A DNA stretch of 64,000 nt from contig NZ_WPCV01000003.1 of NCBI RefSeq assembly GCF_018035235.1, positions 186,001 to 250,000 on the forward strand, written 5' to 3'. The position numbers were made by a program, and so were the translations under genes. This stretch comes from Citrobacter sp. On2M (GTDB taxonomy: Bacteria > Pseudomonadota > Gammaproteobacteria > Enterobacterales > Enterobacteriaceae). Of the stretch, positions 60,372-64,000 are shown piece after piece (the stretch's first letter is position 1; the number at the start of each line of letters is the position of its first letter). Below the pieces are notes generated by a model that was given only the letters and a program-made list of their open reading frames with translations, did no database searches and had not been told where the DNA came from.

Positions 60372-61658
60372 ATGAAGATAGCGACGATGAAAACGGGTAT
60401 TGCTTCACTGGCGCTGCTGCCGGGGCTGTCGATGGCGGCACCGGCTGTTGCGGATAAAGCGGATAATGCTTTTATGATGATCTGTACCGCACTGGTGCTG
60501 TTTATGACTATCCCAGGCATTGCGCTGTTCTACGGCGGTTTGATTCGCGGTAAGAACGTGTTGTCGATGCTGACCCAGGTTACAGTGACATTTGCTCTGG
60601 TTTGTATTTTATGGGTGGTTTATGGCTACTCACTGGCCTTTGGTGAAGGGAATAATTTCTTCGGCAACTTTAACTGGGTATTGCTGAAGAACATCGCGCT
60701 GACGGCGGTCACGGGGAGCTTCTACCAGTACATTCACGTTGCTTTTCAGGGCTCGTTCGCCTGCATCACCGTGGGACTTATCGTTGGGGCACTGGCTGAA
60801 CGTATTCGCTTCTCTGCGGTGCTGATTTTTGTGGTGGTGTGGCTAACGCTATCCTATATCCCCATTGCCCATATGGTCTGGGGCGGCGGCTTGCTGGCTT
60901 CCCATGGCGCCTTGGATTTTGCAGGTGGAACAGTGGTGCACATCAACGCGGCGATTGCCGGCCTGGTGGGGGCGTATCTGATTGGCAAACGCGTCGGTTT
61001 TGGTAAAGAAGCCTTTAAACCGCACAATCTGCCGATGGTCTTCACCGGTACCGCTATCCTTTATATTGGTTGGTTTGGCTTTAACGCTGGTTCTGCGGGT
61101 ATGGCGAATGAAATCGCTGCACTGGCCTTCGTCAACACCGTGGTTGCCACCGCGGCCGCCATCCTCGGATGGATCTTCGGCGAATGGGCGCTGCGTGGCA
61201 AACCGTCTCTGCTGGGCGCGTGTTCTGGCGCCATTGCCGGTCTGGTAGGCGTAACACCTGCATGTGGCTATATCGGTGTTGGCGGTGCGCTGATTATTGG
61301 TGTCGTTGCGGGGCTGGCAGGTCTGTGGGGCGTAACCATGCTGAAGCGTTTTCTGCGCGTGGATGACCCGTGTGACGTGTTTGGCGTTCACGGTGTGTGC
61401 GGCATTGTCGGCTGCATCATGACCGGAGTTTTCGCTGCAAGTTCTCTGGGAGGCGTGGGCTTTGCCGAGGGTGTGACCATGGGGCATCAGCTGCTGATAC
61501 AACTGGAAAGCGTGGCGATCACCATCGTCTGGTCCGGTGTGGTGGCTTTCATTGGTTATAAGCTGGCGGACATGACGGTTGGTCTGCGCGTACCGGAAGA
61601 GCAGGAGCGCGAAGGTCTGGATGTGAACAGCCATGGTGAGAACGCTTATAACGCCTGA
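60372..61658 (+). CDS. amtB: Ammonium transporter AmtB
   Basis: A trimeric 11-helix ammonium channel, 428 aa. The signal peptide is MKIATMKTGIASLALLPGLSMA, unusual among inner-membrane proteins but typical of AmtB. Gating phenylalanines and twin His are seen in HVAFQGSFACITVGL, HINAAIAGLVGAY and VFGVHGVCGIVGCI. The start at 60372 was chosen over a GTG six codons upstream. It is 31 bp after glnK, and GlnK binds its cytosolic face. Confidence 0.98.
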   Translation: MKIATMKTGIASLALLPGLSMAAPAVADKADNAFMMICTALVLFMTIPGIALFYGGLIRGKNVLSMLTQVTVTFALVCILWVVYGYSLAFGEGNNFFGNFNWVLLKNIALTAVTGSFYQYIHVAFQGSFACITVGLIVGALAERIRFSAVLIFVVVWLTLSYIPIAHMVWGGGLLASHGALDFAGGTVVHINAAIAGLVGAYLIGKRVGFGKEAFKPHNLPMVFTGTAILYIGWFGFNAGSAGMANEIAALAFVNTVVATAAAILGWIFGEWALRGKPSLLGACSGAIAGLVGVTPACGYIGVGGALIIGVVAGLAGLWGVTMLKRFLRVDDPCDVFGVHGVCGIVGCIMTGVFAASSLGGVGFAEGVTMGHQLLIQLESVAITIVWSGVVAFIGYKLADMTVGLRVPEEQEREGLDVNSHGENAYNA

Positions 61659-61668
61659 ATCTCAAACT

Positions 61669-61728
61669 GCCGGATGGTGCTAAACGCTTATCCGGCCTAC
61701 GATGATTTAGTCTGTAGGCCGGATAAGA
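61669..61728. repeat. BIME between amtB and tesB
   Basis: GCCGGATGGTGCTAAACGC with ATCCGGC (61669-61696) is followed by an inverted TGTAGGCCGGATAAG unit (61713-61727), between convergent genes. Confidence 0.75.
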
Positions 61729-61730
61729 CA

Positions 61731-62591
61731 TCAATTGCGATTACGCATTACCCCTTCCTGGACGGTAGAAGCGACCAGCACGCCGTCCTGGGTATAAAAC
61801 TCTCCGCGAACAAAGCCCCGGGCACCGGAGGCCGAAGTACTCTCGACGTTATACAGCAGCCACTCATTGATATTGAACGGACGGTGGAACCACATGGAAT
61901 GGTCAATAGTGGCGATCTGAATCCCTTTCTCCAGGAAGCCAATCCCGTAGGGCTGCAGCGCAACAGGCAGGAAGTTCAGATCTGAGGCATACCCCAGCAG
62001 ATACTGATGAACGCGCAGATCGTCTTGTAGTGTTCCGTTGGCTCGGATCCACACCTGACGCGCCGGAGGTGCGACGTGACCTTTTAAGGGATTATGAAAC
62101 TCCACTGGTCGCACTTCCAACGGACGATCGTTAATAAATTTTTCTTTCAACAACGGCGGCAGCAAATGCGCCACTGAGCGGGCAATTTCCGTTTCTGATT
62201 TCAGCTCATCGGGACCCGGTGCCTTTGGCATGGTTTTCTGATGTTCAAATCCGTCTTCCGGTGCCTGAAACGAAGCAGTCATGTAAAAAATGGGTTTACC
62301 ATTCTGGATCGCGGCAACGCGACGTGCGCTAAAGCTGTTACCATCACGCAGGACTTCCACATCATAGATGATCGGCTTTTGGCTATCGCCGGGGCGTAAA
62401 AAATAACTGTGAAAGGAGTGCACCAGGCGCTCTTCCGGTACGGTTTCTTTTGCGGCATATAGCGCCTGACCGACAACCTGTCCCCCAAAAACCTGACGTA
62501 ACCCTAAGTCTTCACTTTGGCCCCGAAAGAGTCCTTCTTCAATTTTTTCCAGATTTAACAATGTCAGCAAATTTTTCAGTGCCAGACTCAT
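61731..62591 (-). CDS. tesB: Acyl-CoA thioesterase II TesB
   Basis: A double-hot-dog thioesterase that hydrolyses medium- and long-chain acyl-CoA. It is 286 aa. The conserved catalytic triad of the TesB family is represented by [38 protein letters not shown] (the Asp204 region) and [22 protein letters not shown]. It is convergent with amtB. The start at 62591 ([20 protein letters not shown]) has a CTGGAG ribosome site. Confidence 0.96.
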   Translation of the reverse strand: MSLALKNLLTLLNLEKIEEGLFRGQSEDLGLRQVFGGQVVGQALYAAKETVPEERLVHSFHSYFLRPGDSQKPIIYDVEVLRDGNSFSARRVAAIQNGKPIFYMTASFQAPEDGFEHQKTMPKAPGPDELKSETEIARSVAHLLPPLLKEKFINDRPLEVRPVEFHNPLKGHVAPPARQVWIRANGTLQDDLRVHQYLLGYASDLNFLPVALQPYGIGFLEKGIQIATIDHSMWFHRPFNINEWLLYNVESTSASGARGFVRGEFYTQDGVLVASTVQEGVMRNRN

Positions 62592-62803
62592 ACGTGCTCT
62601 CCAGGTGATATCGATGTCGCAGCGAGGTAGGCAGAGTATAACGCAATTTTAAAAGTGGTCCGATGGGTGCAATTGTCTGAATTACTGGCCGATTACAGGC
62701 AAAACCAGCTGTCTTGTGCCACACTTAGTCACGTTATGTTTTTGTTAACCACTCTTCTGGCGAGGAAAGTTCTCGCTGGTGCATAGATGATAAGGAGAAT
62801 TTA

Positions 62804-63373
62804 ATGAAACTCGTGCACATGGTAAGTGGTTTAGCGGTTGCGGTCGCTTTAGCGGCCTGTGCTGATAAAAGCGCGGATATTCAGACACCTGCGCCAAGCC
62901 CTAATATGTCAATTGCTGACACACAGTCTAAAATTCAACAGCCGAATGTCTCCGGTACAGTATGGATCCGTCAGAAAGTGGCCTTGCCACCTGATGCGGT
63001 GCTGACCGTGACGCTGTCGGATGCGTCACTGGCTGATGCGCCGTCAAAAGTGCTGTCGCAAAAAGCGGTTCGTACTGAAGGTAAGCAAGCACCATTCAGC
63101 TTCGTATTACCGTTTAACCCGGCAGATATTCAGCCTAACGCGCGTATCCTGCTGAGTGCGGCCATTACGGTTAATGACAAACTGGTCTTTATCACCGATA
63201 CCGTTCAGCCGGTGATTAATCAGGGTGGTAAGAAAGCCGACCTGACGCTGGTGCCTGTGCAGCAAACGGCAGTACCGGTTCAGGCGAGTGGTGGCTCTGC
63301 AACCACGGTGCCGTCAACGTCACCAACCCAGATGAATCCGTCTTCTGCGGTTCCTGCTCCCACGCAGTACTAA
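62804..63373 (+). CDS. ybaY: YbaY family lipoprotein
   Basis: A 189-aa lipoprotein with lipobox LAAC (Cys19) in MKLVHMVSGLAVAVALAAC. The body resembles the MetQ-like YbaY glycoprotein fold (VSGTVWIRQKVALPPDAVLT, then SDASLADAPSKVL), and the C-terminal 35 residues are a Ser/Thr/Pro-rich tail (QASGGSATTVPSTSP). Function is unknown; E. coli YbaY is sigma-S-induced. The ribosome site is AAGGAGAA. Confidence 0.92.
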   Translation: MKLVHMVSGLAVAVALAACADKSADIQTPAPSPNMSIADTQSKIQQPNVSGTVWIRQKVALPPDAVLTVTLSDASLADAPSKVLSQKAVRTEGKQAPFSFVLPFNPADIQPNARILLSAAITVNDKLVFITDTVQPVINQGGKKADLTLVPVQQTAVPVQASGGSATTVPSTSPTQMNPSSAVPAPTQY

Positions 63374-63382
63374 GGTTTTCAT

Positions 63383-63406
63383 AACCCTCTCCGCCTGGGG
63401 AGGGTT
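63383..63406. terminator. Hairpin between ybaY and atl
   Basis: AACCCTCTCC (63383-63392), loop GCCT, GGGGAGGGTT (63397-63406): ten pairs with one G-T. No T run follows on either strand. It overlaps the atl stop codon. Confidence 0.4.
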
Positions 63407-63719
63407 AGTACACCCAGCGATAGCGCTGTAAATCGATCTGTCCGCTTCCTGAAACCACGATCCCTTCTGCCAGTAACGCCTGACGTTGGCGTTGCAGGTC
63501 AGGCCCAGTCAGCGAAATAATACCATGGCGATTGACCACCCGATGCCAGGGCAGGCTACTCCCTTCGGGAAGACGTTTAAGCACGCCGCCTACCTGACGC
63601 GCAGCCCGAGGCGATCCCGCAAGCCTGGCCACATCGCCATAAGTGGTGACGAAACCTTCGGGAATTGACGCGACAATTTGCCAGACGCGTTGGGGGAAAG
63701 TGTCTTGTATATCCATCAT
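63405..63719 (-). CDS. atl: Alkyltransferase-like protein Atl (YbaZ)
   Basis: A 104-aa relative of O6-methylguanine-DNA methyltransferase in which the acceptor cysteine of the PCHRV motif is tryptophan (LPWHRVVNRHG). Such proteins bind O6-alkylguanine and flag it for nucleotide-excision repair rather than removing the alkyl group. The helix-turn-helix ITTYGDVARLAGSPRAARQVGG-like segment and arginine finger are intact. E. coli has a longer annotated N-terminus; here MMDIQDTFPQRVWQ is a natural start and the HTH domain is complete. Confidence 0.93.
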   Translation of the reverse strand: MMDIQDTFPQRVWQIVASIPEGFVTTYGDVARLAGSPRAARQVGGVLKRLPEGSSLPWHRVVNRHGIISLTGPDLQRQRQALLAEGIVVSGSGQIDLQRYRWVY

Positions 63720-63870
63720 TTATTCCTGCGCTAATCCTTCAGCATAATGCCGAATGGTGAAGGAGTGAAGCCGCATTGCGCAAGAAAACAGCATCCGGTG
63801 CTGGATGGGTTGCAATTACAGGGTGCAGCAGTGATAATGCGCCTGCGCGTTGGTTAACAACGCTCTCAAT

Positions 63871-63984
63871 GGGGGCTCTGTTGGTTCTCCCGCAACACTA
63901 CTCTGTTTACCAGGTCAGGTCCGGAAGGAAGCAGCCAAGGCAGATGACGTGTGTGCCGGGATGTAGCTGGCAGGGCCCCCACCC
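63871..63984 (+). ncRNA. ffs: 4.5S RNA of the signal recognition particle (ffs)
   Basis: A 114-nt RNA from GGGGGCTCTGTTGG to GCCCCCACCC. The ends pair (GGGGGC with GCCCCC), and the apical part carries the conserved Ffh-binding tetraloop and asymmetric loop (GGTCAGGTCCGGAAGGAAGC). It is almost identical to the E. coli RNA. Ffh with this RNA targets membrane proteins to SecYEG, for which SecDF/YajC/PpiD encoded in this window act later. Confidence 0.98.
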
Positions 63985-64000
63985 AATTCTGCCGTCCGGC

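Noticed and set aside
63405-63719. Possible truncation of atl compared with the longer E. coli annotation
   Set aside because: The domain is complete from MMDIQDTFPQRVWQ, and the E. coli extension may be a start-site annotation matter.

Overview
The window is a stretch of chromosome from an enterobacterium close to Salmonella, Citrobacter and Escherichia. Almost every gene from acpH (about 7.9 kb) to the 4.5S RNA gene ffs at the right edge follows the E. coli K-12 order from yajB to ffs, with near-identical proteins. Some features differ from K-12: a Salmonella-type 2-Cys peroxiredoxin (tsaA) next to acpH, a VOC/WYL gene pair between secF and tsx, a cysteine desulfhydrase (cdsH) beside decR, and two DUF1493 genes between yajR and cyoE. 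The thiI-yajL junction holds one secreted-protein gene rather than the phosphonate cluster I recall there in Salmonella. A Citrobacter species is my best guess; it is inferred from gene content and recalled sequences, not from a search.

Layout. 1-1.4 kb: 3' part of an amidohydrolase gene. 1.5-7.0 kb: an AT-rich accessory block on the minus strand with a 53-aa membrane protein, a 1281-aa autotransporter, a LuxR-type regulator and a long gene-free stretch. 7.1-8.5 kb: tsaA and acpH. 8.5-14.0 kb: the queA-tgt-yajC-secD-secF operon (queuosine tRNA modification and Sec translocon accessory subunits). 14.1-15.3 kb: VOC and WYL pair. 15.3-17.0 kb: tsx and the lipoprotein gene yajI. 17.2-21.3 kb: nrdR-ribD-ribH-nusB-thiL-pgpA. 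21.3-25.4 kb: xseB-ispA-dxs-yajO on the minus strand (isoprenoid precursors). 25.6-31.8 kb: thiI, the secreted six-cysteine protein, panE-yajL, yajQ, yajR. 31.9-33.0 kb: the duplicated DUF1493 cassette. 33-37.8 kb: cyoABCDE (cytochrome bo3 oxidase). 38.2-40.9 kb: yajG-ampG and divergent bolA. 41.3-50.5 kb: tig, clpP-clpX, lon, hupB, ppiD, ybaV (protein folding and proteolysis). 50.6-64 kb: fadM, queC, ybaE, cof, cdsH/decR, mdlAB, glnK-amtB, tesB, ybaY, atl, ffs.

Most of the window is housekeeping. The accessory content lies in four places: the autotransporter block, the VOC/WYL pair, the thiI-yajL junction and the yajR-cyoE junction. The least explained is yajR-cyoE. There a unit made of the coding tail of an unknown partner gene, a DUF1493 gene and a terminator hairpin occurs twice in tandem, and in both copies the DUF1493 start codon overlaps the stop codon of the partner tail.

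Regulatory signals readable by eye include a sigma-54 promoter with an NtrC-type site for glnK-amtB, a gearbox promoter for bolA, sigma-32 promoters for clpP and lon, a CRP-type site for tsx, a FadR-like site for fadM, six REP/BIME clusters in intergenic gaps and many intrinsic terminators.
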